This document shows, one piece after another, positions 16,358 to 24,210 of a stretch of DNA of 34,055 nt. Source of the stretch: Nitrospira sp. (lineage in GTDB: Bacteria; Nitrospirota; Nitrospiria; Nitrospirales; Nitrospiraceae); the NCBI GenBank assembly GCA_015903995.1, contig JABMDK010000011.1, positions 92,805-126,859 of the forward strand. The letters run 5' to 3'. The notes under the pieces were generated by a model. It did not search any database. It was not told the origin of the DNA and saw only the letters and a program-made list of their open reading frames with translations. The position numbers and the translations under genes were made by a program. Within the stretch, counting starts at the first letter, position 1. Each line of letters starts with the position of its first letter.

Positions 16358-17402
16358 ACGAGTGAGGGATAGAGGACCACTACCTTTCTGCGATCCGTAC
16401 GGCCGGTCTTCTCAAGCATGCTTGGGAAGACCGACCGTACGGCCGCTTTCTTGGAAACGATCGCGGAGAAGGATAGGGGCCGTATGTGTTCTCTTAGCAA
16501 TCACATCACTGCTCGCCCCCGGATGCACCTCGCGATCCAGCGAACCTCCAAAAGTTAATCAACCGCCTGTCATTCGCTCCATTGTCTTGGGGCCAGCTCC
16601 CTTCGATCGGCAAACAGATCTCATCGCGCAGGTCGATACTCATGACCCCGACAATGATCTCGTCCAAGTGCGGTATCACTGGTATCTGAACGGTCAGGTC
16701 GTCGATGGTGAAAAGAGCCCAACACTTTCCGCCTCTCTGCTCAAGCGAGGGGATCGAGTCCAGTTGGAAGCGATACCGTTTGATGGGAAAGTTACAGGGA
16801 CCAGTCATCAATCAGCAACCATCACGGTGGGCAATGCTCCTCCGTCGATTGCTCAGATCGGTATTGGCTTGAAGTCTGACGAACGAGGAGATCGTCTTCA
16901 AGCACTGGTGGACGCCTCAGATCGAGATCAGGACATCCCGCAATTTCTGTATCGGTGGATCAAGAATGGACACGTCATTAAAGAGGGTGAAGACGATTTT
17001 CTCGAATTAACTGAGGTAAGACCGCACGATCTTGTTGTGGTTGAAGTCAGGCCGCGTGACCATCAAGCCGCCGGGAAGATGTCGCGCTCGGATCCCTACA
17101 CCGTTGGGAACAGCGCACCCAAAATCGTCTCATCTCCGCCAATGACTATGGAGCGCAATCGATACGAATATGCGGTGAAAGTTGTCGATGCAGACTCCGA
17201 TTCGGTGCATTTCCAGCTCGATGCGGCTCCGTCCGGTATGGCAATTGATGGAACGACAGGTCATATTGTGTGGGAGATCGGACATGCGAAGCCGGGAGTG
17301 CATCGAGTGAAGGTTGTCGCGACGGATGAACAGGGGGGATTTTCCTTCCAAGAATTCGAGCTGACGGTCGCAGCTGCTGAGTCGGCCAAGCCGGAATCGT
17401 AG
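16329..17402 (+). CDS. putative lipoprotein with Ig/cadherin-like repeats
   Basis: The reliable part is a lipoprotein: a basic stretch (KRSRRR), a hydrophobic core, and a lipobox ending LLAPGC at about residue 66 of the longest form. This is followed by about 290 residues of beta-rich repeats. Two successive repeats share a pattern (VRYHWYLNGQVV and FLYRWIKNGHVI, each before a GD/HD-VV loop and a VGN-P end). The last segment resembles a cadherin-like putative Ig domain (DAAPSGMAIDGTTGHIVWEI). The start is uncertain: ATG 16329 overlaps pilY1 by 29 bp, and GTG 16362 and TTG 16422 are alternatives. None has a good Shine-Dalgarno, and a 48-bp inverted repeat covers 16395-16442. It probably sits on the outer membrane and may belong with the pilus genes. 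Confidence 0.7.
   Translation: MSHGSICASERVRDRGPLPFCDPYGRSSQACLGRPTVRPLSWKRSRRRIGAVCVLLAITSLLAPGCTSRSSEPPKVNQPPVIRSIVLGPAPFDRQTDLIAQVDTHDPDNDLVQVRYHWYLNGQVVDGEKSPTLSASLLKRGDRVQLEAIPFDGKVTGTSHQSATITVGNAPPSIAQIGIGLKSDERGDRLQALVDASDRDQDIPQFLYRWIKNGHVIKEGEDDFLELTEVRPHDLVVVEVRPRDHQAAGKMSRSDPYTVGNSAPKIVSSPPMTMERNRYEYAVKVVDADSDSVHFQLDAAPSGMAIDGTTGHIVWEIGHAKPGVHRVKVVATDEQGGFSFQEFELTVAAAESAKPES
16395..16442. repeat. 48-bp near-perfect inverted repeat (possible terminator or attenuator)
   Basis: CCGTACGG at both ends encloses CGGTCTTC and GAAGACCG, with one C/A mismatch between them and an inner CAAG-CATG-CTTG. The whole forms a hairpin of about 22 pairs starting 38 bp after the pilY1 stop. There is only CTTTCTT downstream rather than a clear U-run. 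It could end the pilus operon, act as a processing hairpin, or be an intergenic repeat. Confidence 0.7.
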
Positions 17403-17431
17403 CCTGCGATGTGCTTGGGCATTTCGTGCGC

Positions 17432-17461
17432 TTGTCTCGGCTTTTCTGAGTCTGTTACAAT
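17432..17461 (+). promoter_or_regulatory. sigma-70-type promoter for phoH-ybeY-ftsY
   Basis: TTGTCT (-35) and TACAAT (-10) are separated by 18 bp and lie 37 bp before the phoH start. The -10 matches the consensus at 5 of 6 positions and the -35 at 4 of 6. The predicted transcript would start near 17468. Confidence 0.5.
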
Positions 17462-17497
17462 CCCTTCACGATGTAGGAGGGAGACCACCCCGGACTC

Positions 17498-18565
17498 GTG
17501 CGCAAACTCAAACTACGAGAAGGCACCAATACCGCCGTCCTGTTCGGTCATCATGACCGGCATCTCAAGTTGATCGAAGACGAATTGGGTGTTCGGCTCT
17601 CCGCCCGTGGTGAAGAACTCACGCTTGATGGCCTGCCCGAGGCGGTTCGTCAAGCAGAACGCATTCTCGTTGAACTTGCCTCTCTGACCAACCAGGGGAT
17701 ATCCCTCCAAGCCGAAGATGTGACTCATGCGCTGAGCGCATTGCGCCGAACCCCCGAGGCCTCGCTCAAAGACGTGCTTGGTGAGTCGGCCATGATCGTC
17801 ACGAAAAAACGGTTCGTCGGTCCCAAGTCGCCTACGCAGAAGATCTATATCGAAGCGATCGAGCAGCACGATATTGTCATCGCCATCGGACCGGCTGGAA
17901 CGGGAAAGACCTATCTCGCCATGGCCATGGCCGTCAGCGCGTTGATGAATAAAGAGGTGAGCCGGATTATTCTTGCGCGGCCGGCGGTGGAGGCAGGAGA
18001 GAAACTCGGATTCCTGCCCGGCGATATCTACGAGAAAGTGAATCCCTATCTGAGGCCGCTCTATGACGCGCTGTTCGACATGATGGATATGGAGCGAGCC
18101 AATCGCTTGATCGAGCGTGGAGATATTGAAATTGCGCCCCTGGCGTTCATGCGGGGGAGAACGCTCAACGATTCGTTTGTCATCTTGGATGAAGCGCAAA
18201 ATGCCACAGCCGAGCAGATGAAGATGTTTCTCACTAGGCTGGGTTTCCATTCCAAAGTTGTCGTGACCGGCGACATCACGCAAGTCGATTTACCGAGTGA
18301 TCGCGTGTCAGGCCTCATTCAGGTGAAGGACATTCTTCACGACATTGAAGGAATTAGGTTCGTGTATTTCGATGAAAAGGATGTGGTCCGACATCGACTG
18401 GTTCAAGAGATTATCAAGGCCTATGATCGGCACCAGCCGGTACATAGCGGTGATGTTCGGCATGCTCGAGGGCAGGTGTCGTCCCACCAGCGTCCATCGT
18501 CTAGTCCCGGCAAGTCGTCCGCGACCGGCTCGTCGCCGGGCGATCTCACCGGCAGTTCTCATTGA
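17498..18565 (+). CDS. PhoH-like ATPase (PhoL type)
   Basis: A 355-residue protein starting at GTG. An in-frame TAG 24 bases upstream limits the choice; the GGAGGGAGA Shine-Dalgarno is about 14 bases away, farther than usual. The N-terminal part (about 10-100) resembles a small RNA-binding KH-like fold. The PhoH ATPase domain has Walker A GPAGTGKTYLA (131-141) and Walker B VILDEAQNA (228-236). The family motifs RPAVEAGEKLGFLPGD and VVTGDITQVDLP are present. The last 30 or so residues are Ser/Gly/Pro-rich and likely disordered. PhoH/PhoL proteins are ATPases linked to RNA metabolism and are often encoded next to ybeY, as here (one-base overlap). Confidence 0.92.
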   Translation: MRKLKLREGTNTAVLFGHHDRHLKLIEDELGVRLSARGEELTLDGLPEAVRQAERILVELASLTNQGISLQAEDVTHALSALRRTPEASLKDVLGESAMIVTKKRFVGPKSPTQKIYIEAIEQHDIVIAIGPAGTGKTYLAMAMAVSALMNKEVSRIILARPAVEAGEKLGFLPGDIYEKVNPYLRPLYDALFDMMDMERANRLIERGDIEIAPLAFMRGRTLNDSFVILDEAQNATAEQMKMFLTRLGFHSKVVVTGDITQVDLPSDRVSGLIQVKDILHDIEGIRFVYFDEKDVVRHRLVQEIIKAYDRHQPVHSGDVRHARGQVSSHQRPSSSPGKSSATGSSPGDLTGSSH

Positions 18566-19059
18566 TGGCGGTCTATCTTCGCGTACGTCTCAAGCGGTTT
18601 GCTGTCCGACAGACCACACTGGTTCAGTTCGCTGAACGCGTCTTATCGGCAGTTGGCGAATCTCGGTCCGAATTAAGCCTGGAATTGACCGGAGACGGGC
18701 GGATGCGACGCCTGAACCGTGAGTATCGCAAGAAGGATCGACCTACTGATGTCCTGGCTTTCCCCATCCGTGAGGCCGTGATGCCTGGAGGCGTATATCC
18801 TGTCACCCATATGCTTGGGGATGTCGTGATTTCATTACCGACTGCTGCTCGCCAAGCAAAGGAAGCCGGACGATCGATCGATGATGAGCTGGCGATGTTG
18901 TTGATTCATGGGGTGCTCCATCTCTGCGGGTACGACCATGAACGAAATCCACGGGAAGCGGTGCGAATGGCGCGTCGTGAACGAGCCGTGCTTCATCGGA
19001 TGTCACCTGTGCCGCGCATGATCACGTTTCGTATTACACGGCAAACAAGGAGTCGTTGA
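18565..19059 (+). CDS. ybeY: endoribonuclease YbeY (16S rRNA maturation / ribosome quality control)
   Basis: A 164-residue metalloprotein. The zinc signature H115-x3-H119-x5-H125 is intact in HGVLHLCGYDHE, and the upstream family motif LNREYRKKDRPTDVLAFP is present. YbeY is a single-strand RNase involved in 16S rRNA 3'-end maturation in the cytoplasm. The ATG overlaps the phoH stop as TGATG, and the ftsY start lies just beyond its stop, so the three genes form a coupled unit. The tail after residue 150 (PRMITFRITRQTRSR) is a short basic extension. Confidence 0.94.
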   Translation: MAVYLRVRLKRFAVRQTTLVQFAERVLSAVGESRSELSLELTGDGRMRRLNREYRKKDRPTDVLAFPIREAVMPGGVYPVTHMLGDVVISLPTAARQAKEAGRSIDDELAMLLIHGVLHLCGYDHERNPREAVRMARRERAVLHRMSPVPRMITFRITRQTRSR

Positions 19060-19061
19060 CG

Positions 19062-19997
19062 ATGGGATGGTTTCAACGGCTGAGCGAAGGGCTTGGCAAA
19101 ACACGCCATGTCGTGCAGCAGTCCCTGGATCGATTCCTTGGACGTGCGCCGGACGAAGAACTTCTTGAAGAGCTGGAGGCGGCGCTGCTCGCCGCCGACC
19201 TTGGCGCCAACGCTGTCGATCGGCTGATGCAGCGGGTCAGGGAAGAGACGCGCGGAGCGGACGCCAAAACTTCGGAAGGGCTTCAGAATGTCCTCAGTCG
19301 GTCGCTCTACGGCATTCTGAAAGCCGTATCGGGTCCTGCGATCGATCAACTGGTCACCGAAGGTCCTAAGCCGTTTGTCACGCTTGTCGTTGGAGTCAAC
19401 GGCGTCGGAAAAACAACCACGATCGCCAAAATCGCACAGCGGATGACGCAAGATGGGCGGCGACTGCTCCTTGTCGCCGGAGATACCTTTCGTGCAGCCG
19501 CTATTGAGCAGCTTCAAGTATGGGGGGATCGGGTCGGGGTGGAAGTGATTCGCCAACGACACGGTGCCGATCCGGCTGCCGTGGCCTTCGACGGCATCGT
19601 GGCAGCCAAAGCCAGAATGGTGGATATGGTTCTCGTTGATACGGCCGGCCGCTTGCACACCAAGTCCAATCTGATGGACGAGCTACGGAAGGTCAAACGA
19701 GTAATCGCTCAGGAGTTACCCGGTGCACCACATGAAGTGTTGTTGGTCCTGGATGCTACGGTCGGACAGAACGCGCTGGCTCAGGCCCGTCAATTTCACG
19801 AGGCAGTTGGGGTTACAGGACTTGCTCTGACGAAGCTCGATGGGACCGCTCGAGGGGGGATTGTCGTAGCCATTGCCGAAGAACTGAAGCTCCCTCTGCG
19901 CCTCATCGGTGTGGGAGAAGGAGCTGATGATCTCCAGGATTTCAATGCCGAGGCGTTTGTCGCGGCTCTGTTCGGGCAGCCGACGTCCCGCTCATAA
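19062..19997 (+). CDS. ftsY: signal recognition particle receptor FtsY
   Basis: A 311-residue SRP-type GTPase without the long acidic N-terminal A domain of E. coli FtsY. The start at ATG 19062 has AAGGAG (19048-19053) with 8-base spacing. The NG core is complete: an N-domain helical bundle (about 1-100), G1 GVNGVGKTT (111-119), the I-box region GDTFRAAAIEQL, G3 DTAGR (193-197) and G4 TKLDGTARGG (257-266). FtsY docks SRP-ribosome complexes at the membrane for co-translational insertion. It is the last gene of the phoH-ybeY-ftsY unit, and 88 bp follow before the next gene. Confidence 0.96.
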   Translation: MGWFQRLSEGLGKTRHVVQQSLDRFLGRAPDEELLEELEAALLAADLGANAVDRLMQRVREETRGADAKTSEGLQNVLSRSLYGILKAVSGPAIDQLVTEGPKPFVTLVVGVNGVGKTTTIAKIAQRMTQDGRRLLLVAGDTFRAAAIEQLQVWGDRVGVEVIRQRHGADPAAVAFDGIVAAKARMVDMVLVDTAGRLHTKSNLMDELRKVKRVIAQELPGAPHEVLLVLDATVGQNALAQARQFHEAVGVTGLALTKLDGTARGGIVVAIAEELKLPLRLIGVGEGADDLQDFNAEAFVAALFGQPTSRS

Positions 19998-20085
19998 ACC
20001 ACGCATTTTCTTCTCATTGGTCACGGCCTCGTGCTATTCTTCTTGTGCAGGGTAGACCGTCTTAGGTTGTGGAGGGCCGGCGGCG

Positions 20086-20871
20086 ATGGTCAAAGTCTTG
20101 ATCGTAGACGACGATCAGATGAATTGCGATCTGTTGCAGAGTGTGCTCACTCGTCATGGGTGTCACGTCATCTCGACGACCAGTGGGCGGGAAGGTCTTG
20201 GTCTATTCCGTGCCCACAACCCGCGAGTTACCCTGCTGGACCTCCGTATGCCGGAGATGGACGGATTGACCGTCCTAAAGGAAATCCGAGCCCTCGACCC
20301 TCATGCGCCGGTGATTATCCTGGGTGGTGGAGCCACAGAAAGTCAGGAGAATCAAGCGCGAGCTCTACGAGCCACGGATTTTATCAGAAAAGGACTGTCG
20401 CTGGACGTCCTTGTCGAAGCCGTCACTCGACTCGTACAGTTACCTGTGCCGTCGACGATCACACAGACCCCACTTGGCAACGGGAATGCTGTCGAGCAGA
20501 TTGATGAAACAGTCTTGGTGGTCGACGACGAACCTCTCCTAGGCGACCTCTTGGTCCGGTTTCTCACTCTGCGCGGGTATCGGGCGTTTGGCGTCAAAAA
20601 TGGCGACGAGGCTCTGCGGATAGTCGAAGAGATGCCTCCCGATGCGATCGTGCTCGACCTGATCATGCCTGGAATGCCCGGGGTGGAAGTGCTTCGCACC
20701 CTGCGTGACAGGAACTATTCAGGTGGTGTCATCATCATGACAGGAAGTCACAATGAGGAGTTGCTTCAAGAAGCTTGGAGCCTGAGCCCTCAGGAGATCC
20801 TTATCAAACCCGTCGATCTTGAACGCCTCTTGACTGCGATCCAGCTTGTACTCGTCTGCCGCGAGTGCTAA
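20086..20871 (+). CDS. response regulator with two receiver domains and no output domain
   Basis: A 261-residue protein with two CheY-like domains in tandem, at about 2-118 and 142-260. Phospho-acceptors are D52 (LLDLRMPEMDG) and D191 (VLDLIMPGMPG). The acidic pockets are VDDDQ and VDDEP. The second domain has the full set, T219 (IIMTG) and K241 (IKPVD). The first keeps K102 but has glycine (G80 in ILGGGA) at the conserved Thr/Ser position, so its phosphorylation response may differ. No DNA-binding or GGDEF domain is present, so it probably acts by protein contact, or as a phosphorelay intermediate. GGAGGG precedes the start. Its stop overlaps the start of the next gene if GTG 20865 is used. 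Confidence 0.88.
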   Translation: MVKVLIVDDDQMNCDLLQSVLTRHGCHVISTTSGREGLGLFRAHNPRVTLLDLRMPEMDGLTVLKEIRALDPHAPVIILGGGATESQENQARALRATDFIRKGLSLDVLVEAVTRLVQLPVPSTITQTPLGNGNAVEQIDETVLVVDDEPLLGDLLVRFLTLRGYRAFGVKNGDEALRIVEEMPPDAIVLDLIMPGMPGVEVLRTLRDRNYSGGVIIMTGSHNEELLQEAWSLSPQEILIKPVDLERLLTAIQLVLVCREC

Positions 20872-23093
20872 AACGCTTCCTGATGTCCATCAGGAAGCGC
20901 ATCCTTCGCTCTTGTCTCGTCGGTCTGCTGGCGACCTCCATCGTACACACATGGTGTGTTTCGGCTCTGCCTGCCCAGGAGACTGTCACCAACGTTCATC
21001 ACACCCTCTCCGCCGAGTTGATTCCTGCCACACATGAGCTTGTGGCGAACGATCAGATCGAACTAGAAGTAAATTCACAGGCTACGTCGGTCACGTTTAC
21101 GCTTGCCCATACGCTGCATGTCGAGTCCATCGCGATGCAAACACGCTCGGTTTCGGGCGGGCAGGGAGGCCGGGACGAAGTCGTTCCGTTCACGATAGTG
21201 CGTCCTCCTGAGACCACAGCCCAACGCATTGTCGTCTCGCTTCCCAAAGACCATGGCCGGAGAGTGACATTGGTACTGAGTTATCGGGGTCAGATCAATG
21301 ACCCTCCCAGAGAGCCGCGCCACTTGAGATTCGTGACCCCCAGCGAGACAGCGGGACATGTCGGTTTGGAAGGTGTGTACTTGAGTAATGAAAGCCAGTG
21401 GTACCCCGAGGTCATCGGTTCCTTTAGTACCTATTGGGTGACGGCTCAGATTCCACAGGGCTGGACGGTGGTGGCATCCGGGCGTAAGGAAGGCGAAACG
21501 ACGAACGCGGGCAAGACTTCCTCGACGTGGATCGTTCAGGACCAGTCTGAGGCGTTCACACTCGTTGCCAACAAGTTTGTGACGACATCGCGAGAATGGA
21601 AAAGTCCGACAGGACAGCGCGTCGAACTCCAGACGCATTTCTTGCACGACAATGCCGGCTTGGCGGATGAGTATCTCGATGCAACCGCACGGTATCTCGA
21701 CGCGTATGTCAGAATCCTCGGAAATTATCCCTTCGAAAAATTTGCAGTGGTTGAAAACTTCTTTGCAAGCGGCCTTGGCCTACCGTCGTTTACCCTCCTC
21801 GGCAGCGGCAGCATCAAGCGGCGCTATATCCAACCCTATGCGTTGGGTCATGAGATTGTCCATTCATGGATCGGCAATTCGGTATTCAATCGCGACGGCC
21901 ATGGCAACTGGGTCGAAGGCATGACGACCTACTTGGCAAATTACTACTGGCACGAGCTGGTGCAAGATAGTCCGCAAGCCGTCGAGCAAAGGCGAATGAT
22001 GCTTGACGGGTACAATCTCTATGTGAGGTCTGACACCGACTATCCGGTGTCCCAGTTCCTGAGGAAGCATGATGAGAAAGATAATGCCATCGGCTATCAA
22101 AAATCGGCCTTTGTGTTTCATCTCCTTCGGCAAGCAATCGGAGACGAACCATTCTGGAGGAGCGTGAAGACCTTCGTCAGCAGCTATCGCGATCGTCCGG
22201 CGGACTGGAGCTCGATCGAGGAAGTCTTTTCTCAAGAAAGCGGCCAGGACTTGCGGTGGTTTTTCGAGCAATGGGTCGCACAGCCCGGTGCCCCACAGGT
22301 ATCCTTGCGGGATGTCCACGCCCGTCGGGTGACGGGAGGGGGCGGCAGGGAAACGTGGCGGTTGACGGTTGAGATTGAGCAGGCCGAGAAGCCGTTTCGG
22401 ATGACGATCCCTCTCCGCATCGTGATGACGACATCGACGGACATCAAGTCGATGTCGTTGAGCCGTTCGCAAATAAACGTTGCCGAATTCATCCTGCCCG
22501 AGCAGCCATTGCGGGTGGAGCTTGACCCACACTTCATGACCTTTCGACGGTTGACAAGGCAGCAGCTGCCGCCGATGCTGAACGGCTATGTGACGGATCC
22601 ACATAAGACGGTCGTGCGGGCGTTTTCCGATCCTGCGTCGCCGCTGCAGCAGATTATGTCTCGCATCGCTGATCACGAACTCACGGGTTCGCTTCGAACG
22701 GCGGAGGTTTCGCTCAAAGAGAATGCCCTCCCCCGCGATGGGTCGATCCTGGTTCTGGCAGGAGCCGACCAGCGACAGGCGGTTCAATCCGTCGTACAGG
22801 AGTCTTGTGGCGATCGAATTACGCTTGGAGATCGGGGTTTCCAGCTCGATGGTCAGGCTTATGACGGGCCGACGATGGCAGTGCTGTTCTCCTGCCATCG
22901 CGCGAATGTGCCGGGCAGCGTCCTCACGGTGCTGTATGGCGTGACCTCAGATGCGGTCGAGAAACTGTCGCGATTCCTGTTTTATTATGGATGGCATAGT
23001 TACGTGATTTTTCAAGACGGAGCCGTGACGAAGCGCGAAGTGTGGCACGGTGTATCGGATGTGAAGGAGGTCAGGATTGATGCAACGCCGTAA
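20865..23093 (+). CDS. exported M1-like metallopeptidase
   Basis: A 742-residue protein with a basic, hydrophobic N-terminus (signal peptide around 10-37, ending SALPAQE). The N-terminal beta domain is followed by a gluzincin core: HEIVH at 329-333 and the third ligand E351 in NWVEGMTTYLA. The spacing between the second His and the Glu is 17 residues, one fewer than the usual M1 pattern. The GAMEN exopeptidase motif is not recognisable; the equivalent region reads ENFFASGLGLPS. It is thus an M1-like peptidase, perhaps not a standard aminopeptidase. The C-terminal 200 residues are of unknown fold. The start is uncertain (GTG 20865 or ATG 20883); a perfect hairpin spans 20874-20899. The next gene overlaps it by 14 bp. 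Confidence 0.83.
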   Translation: MLKRFLMSIRKRILRSCLVGLLATSIVHTWCVSALPAQETVTNVHHTLSAELIPATHELVANDQIELEVNSQATSVTFTLAHTLHVESIAMQTRSVSGGQGGRDEVVPFTIVRPPETTAQRIVVSLPKDHGRRVTLVLSYRGQINDPPREPRHLRFVTPSETAGHVGLEGVYLSNESQWYPEVIGSFSTYWVTAQIPQGWTVVASGRKEGETTNAGKTSSTWIVQDQSEAFTLVANKFVTTSREWKSPTGQRVELQTHFLHDNAGLADEYLDATARYLDAYVRILGNYPFEKFAVVENFFASGLGLPSFTLLGSGSIKRRYIQPYALGHEIVHSWIGNSVFNRDGHGNWVEGMTTYLANYYWHELVQDSPQAVEQRRMMLDGYNLYVRSDTDYPVSQFLRKHDEKDNAIGYQKSAFVFHLLRQAIGDEPFWRSVKTFVSSYRDRPADWSSIEEVFSQESGQDLRWFFEQWVAQPGAPQVSLRDVHARRVTGGGGRETWRLTVEIEQAEKPFRMTIPLRIVMTTSTDIKSMSLSRSQINVAEFILPEQPLRVELDPHFMTFRRLTRQQLPPMLNGYVTDPHKTVVRAFSDPASPLQQIMSRIADHELTGSLRTAEVSLKENALPRDGSILVLAGADQRQAVQSVVQESCGDRITLGDRGFQLDGQAYDGPTMAVLFSCHRANVPGSVLTVLYGVTSDAVEKLSRFLFYYGWHSYVIFQDGAVTKREVWHGVSDVKEVRIDATP
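20874..20899. repeat. perfect 11-bp-stem hairpin at the start of the M1-like gene
   Basis: CGCTTCCTGAT and ATCAGGAAGCG flank the four-base loop GTCC. The hairpin starts 3 bp after the response-regulator stop and contains the alternative start codon ATG 20883. There is no U-run after it, so a simple terminator is unlikely; RNA-level control or a processing site is possible. Confidence 0.65.
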
Positions 23094-24204
23094 AACCTGG
23101 GGAATTTGGCTATGGGGGGTCTGGGCATTGATGAGTATTCCCCCGTGTGCCCTGGCTGCTGATCAACATAAAGAGACTGTGACGCCGGCTCGTTCGACGG
23201 AACGCCATCTGGCCAATATCCGCCAACTGACCGTTGGTCGTCAGAACGCGGAGGCCTATTTTTCATTCAACGGGACCAAGCTGATTTTTCAATCGATGAA
23301 CAATTGGATGCAGGAGGCGCCGGGCTCCCCACGAAAACCAGCCGAGTCGGGGCTGGGATGTTATCAAATGTATGTGATGGATGTAGAACGCGAAACCGTC
23401 CGCTTGGTGAGTACTGGGAGGGGAGCGACGACATGCGGCTACTTTTTCCCCGGTGACGACAGGGTGCTGTACTCATCCACGCATGCCGCCGGGCCTGATT
23501 GCCCGCCGAAGCCCAAACGGGACGGCGCCTATCGATGGGCACTCGACGATTACGACATCTACGCTGCAAATCTCGACGGACAGAATATACAGAGGATGAC
23601 GGCGTCACCAGGCTATGACGCCGAGGCCACGATCTCACCGGACGGGAAGACCATTGTCTGGACATCGGTGAAGGATGGAGATCTTGACCTGTATACGATG
23701 AATCTGGACGGCTCGAACGTTCGTCGTCTGACGGACGATGTTGGCTATGACGGCGGCGCCTTCTTTTCACCGGACAGTAAGCGAATCGTCTATCGGGCGG
23801 CCCACCCAACCGATCCATCCGAAGTGGCAAAATACAAGGAGCTGTTGGCACAACGGCTGATTGAGCCTGGTCAGCTTGAAATTTTCGTCATGAATGCCGA
23901 TGGGTCGGGGAAGAAACAGGTCACCACGACCGGTGCGTCGAATTTTTCTCCATACTTTCATCCTGACGGCAAACGCATCATCTTTTCCTCCAATATCGAA
24001 ACGAAAGGGGAAGGGGGACGCCCCAGCTTCCATCTGTATTTGGTGGGTGACGACGGAACCGGATTGGAACGTCTGACCATGGAAGGACACTTTAATAGTT
24101 TCCCCATGTTTTCCCCTGACGGCAAGCGCCTTGTCTGGGTCTCGGATCGGAATGCCACTACGCCGGGTGAGTTCAACGTATTCCTGGCCGACTGGGTTCC
24201 GTAA
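23080..24204 (+). CDS. exported TolB-like beta-propeller (WD40-like/PD40 repeats) protein
   Basis: A 374-residue protein. ATG 23080 is preferred to TTG 23077 because GGAGG lies nine bases upstream. The signal peptide is about 1-27 (IWLWGVWALMSIPPCALAA). At least five PD40/TolB-type blades are visible, each with the pattern P-D-G-K/S-K-x-I/L (ISPDGKTIVWTS, FSPDSKRIVYRA, FHPDGKRIIFSS, FSPDGKRLVWVS) and alternating D-x-Y-x-M-N-L-D-G strands. It is likely a periplasmic or surface interaction propeller. It overlaps the upstream peptidase gene, so the two may work together, but no substrate is evident. It is not TolB of the Tol-Pal system by context, since no pal or tolA is nearby. Confidence 0.85.
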   Translation: MQRRKTWGIWLWGVWALMSIPPCALAADQHKETVTPARSTERHLANIRQLTVGRQNAEAYFSFNGTKLIFQSMNNWMQEAPGSPRKPAESGLGCYQMYVMDVERETVRLVSTGRGATTCGYFFPGDDRVLYSSTHAAGPDCPPKPKRDGAYRWALDDYDIYAANLDGQNIQRMTASPGYDAEATISPDGKTIVWTSVKDGDLDLYTMNLDGSNVRRLTDDVGYDGGAFFSPDSKRIVYRAAHPTDPSEVAKYKELLAQRLIEPGQLEIFVMNADGSGKKQVTTTGASNFSPYFHPDGKRIIFSSNIETKGEGGRPSFHLYLVGDDGTGLERLTMEGHFNSFPMFSPDGKRLVWVSDRNATTPGEFNVFLADWVP

Positions 24205-24210
24205 GGCACG

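Noticed and set aside
21864..22898. A 344-codon minus-strand ORF antisense to the M1-like gene
   Set aside because: It lies entirely opposite a gene with clear catalytic motifs, and its own composition (rich in Arg, His and Pro) is typical of antisense shadows.
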